From Caulobacteraceae bacterium (GTDB taxonomy: Bacteria; Pseudomonadota; Alphaproteobacteria; Caulobacterales; Caulobacteraceae), in contig SDZP01000258.1 of the NCBI GenBank assembly GCA_004144935.1, positions 1 to 5,247 on the forward strand: a stretch of 5,247 nt of DNA, written 5' to 3'. The position numbers and the translations under genes were made by a program. The notes under the pieces were generated by a model that saw only the letters and a program-made list of their open reading frames with translations, searched no databases and was not told the origin of the DNA. Below are positions 4,769 to 5,247 of this stretch, piece by piece. Each line of letters begins with the position of its first letter. The stretch's first letter is position 1.

Positions 4769-4823
4769 GTGCGACCCCTCATCCGACCCCTTCGGGGCCA
4801 CCTTCTCCCGCAAGGGGAGAAGG
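4769..4823 (-). repeat. Intergenic palindromic repeat, copy B (55 bp, inverted relative to copy A)
   Basis: Read on the minus strand, copy B has the same order as copy A: hairpin CCTTCTCCCC/GGGAGAAGG (4823-4801), small dyad GGCCCCGAAGGGGTC (about 4799-4785), and the tail GGATGAGGGGTCGCAC ending at 4769. The changes in the small dyad relative to copy A are compensatory (GCGC/GCGC against CCCC/GGGG), so the stem is kept while the bases differ. It begins 8 bases after the xseA stop codon and could cap the 3' end of that message. No T-run follows. Confidence 0.85.
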
Positions 4824-4831
4824 ATAGATTC

Positions 4832-5247
4832 CTAGAAGAGATCGCCTTGCTGGGTCGAAGTCGGGGTCGCCTTCTTCGGCGAAGGCTTTGCGGCAACGGG
4901 CTGCGCCGCCACCGCACCCCCCTCGCCATCGATGACCGCCTGGCGCGTCGTATCCTCGAACATCAGGCTGACCGCCTCGCCAGGCGCCAGGCCGCCGCCG
5001 TGATGCACCAGCGTGCCGTCCGGCCGGGTGACCAGGGCGAAGCCGAGGCGCAGGGGGCGTTTGGGGTCGAGCGAGAGGCGCAGCTTGTCCAGGCTGTCCA
5101 CGCGGCGGGCGCGGTCCTCCATGCCCTTGGTCATGCAGCTTGCCATGCGACGGCCGGCGTCGAGGGTCTCCAGCCGGCGGGCCCGGTCATCCACCGCCTT
5201 GCGCAGGCAGTTGGCCATGCGGCGGCCGGCGTCATCCAGCCGCTGCC
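4832..5247 (-). CDS. xseA: Exodeoxyribonuclease VII large subunit, C-terminal part (5' end outside window)
   Basis: The last 137 codons of the gene; the frame continues past the right edge, so the M at 5218 is internal. Exonuclease VII (XseA with several XseB subunits) degrades single-stranded DNA from both ends in the cytosol. The N-terminal OB fold and catalytic domain are off-window. What is visible is a helical, Arg-rich segment with two 24-residue repeats, then the conserved C-terminal beta domain (LRLGFALVTRPDGTLVHHGGGLAPGEAVSLMFED, about residues 57-90 counted from 5218) that ends XseA proteins. A low-complexity Ala/Pro/Lys tail follows, finishing QQGDLF. The beta domain is the basis of the identification. 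The tail looks like a flexible tether carrying a sliding-clamp-like motif (QGDLF), an inference. The stop TAG is 8 bases from repeat copy B. DUF2093 and M23 follow on the same strand. Confidence 0.88.
   Translation of the reverse strand, partial: QRLDDAGRRMANCLRKAVDDRARRLETLDAGRRMASCMTKGMEDRARRVDSLDKLRLSLDPKRPLRLGFALVTRPDGTLVHHGGGLAPGEAVSLMFEDTTRQAVIDGEGGAVAAQPVAAKPSPKKATPTSTQQGDLF
5090..5233 (-). repeat. Tandem 72-bp in-frame repeat within xseA
   Basis: Two adjacent units, 5162-5233 and 5090-5161, encode related 24-residue segments. Shared pattern: DAGRRMAxC, then a variable five to six residues, then DRARRxxxL. The first reads DAGRRMANCLRK then AVDDRARRLETL; the second DAGRRMASCMTK then GMEDRARRVDSL. 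A degenerate third start (DKLRLSL) follows. More units may lie beyond the right edge. This corresponds to the long alpha-helical, coiled-coil-like region of XseA thought to bind XseB. Confidence 0.75.

Noticed and set aside
4668..4823. CRISPR-like repeat/spacer arrangement
   Set aside because: Only two copies exist, they are inverted rather than direct, and no cas gene is present.
4612..4929. N-terminal extension of the DUF2093 frame to 177 codons
   Set aside because: The extra residues translate the inverted intergenic repeats and the end of xseA, giving Arg/Pro-rich sequence. The family-like protein begins at ATG 4611.

Overview
The window is high-GC DNA with alphaproteobacterial gene content. 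The closest fit is a member of Caulobacteraceae (Caulobacter, Phenylobacterium or Brevundimonas), judged from protein style, the xseA / DUF2093 / M23 order and Caulobacter-like promoter elements. The placement is inferred by eye, not from a search. No tRNA, rRNA, transposase, CRISPR array or defence gene is visible. Apart from one pair of inverted intergenic repeats, it reads as ordinary chromosomal core.

Layout, left to right. (a) 1-323 (+): the 3' part of a small exported or lipoprotein-like protein of unknown function. A strong hairpin terminator at 329-355 separates it from the convergent gene at 382-1287 (-), a short-chain dehydrogenase of the MFE-2 / HSD17B4 type, probably a 3-hydroxyacyl-CoA dehydrogenase. 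(b) 1288-1455: the control region of that dehydrogenase, with an 18-bp near-continuous palindrome lying over a TTGACG -35 box, followed by a 14-bp perfect hairpin behind the next gene. (c) 1456-1842 (-): an XRE/Cro-type regulator with a PraR-like layout. The divergent control region 1843-1992 carries a sigma-54-like -24/-12 element for the regulator and perhaps a leaderless promoter for the gene on the other side. (d) 1993-2934 (+): a LpxL/HtrB-family acyltransferase whose stop codon shares a CTAG with the stop of the convergent gene 2931-3419 (-), a single-domain response regulator. (e) 3560-5247 (-): the end of xseA (exonuclease VII large subunit), a two-copy inverted repeat element, a DUF2093 protein, and a secreted M23/LytM-type protein whose reading frame overlaps DUF2093.

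Functional themes are fatty-acid or acyl-CoA oxidation, outer-membrane lipid acylation, cell-wall hydrolysis or its control, signal transduction, and DNA repair. I see no multi-gene novel system. The observations most worth checking are the sliding-clamp-like C terminus of XseA, the operator palindrome before the dehydrogenase, the sigma-54-like site before the XRE gene, the inverted repeat pair, and the non-standard start and altered HxH motif of the M23 protein.
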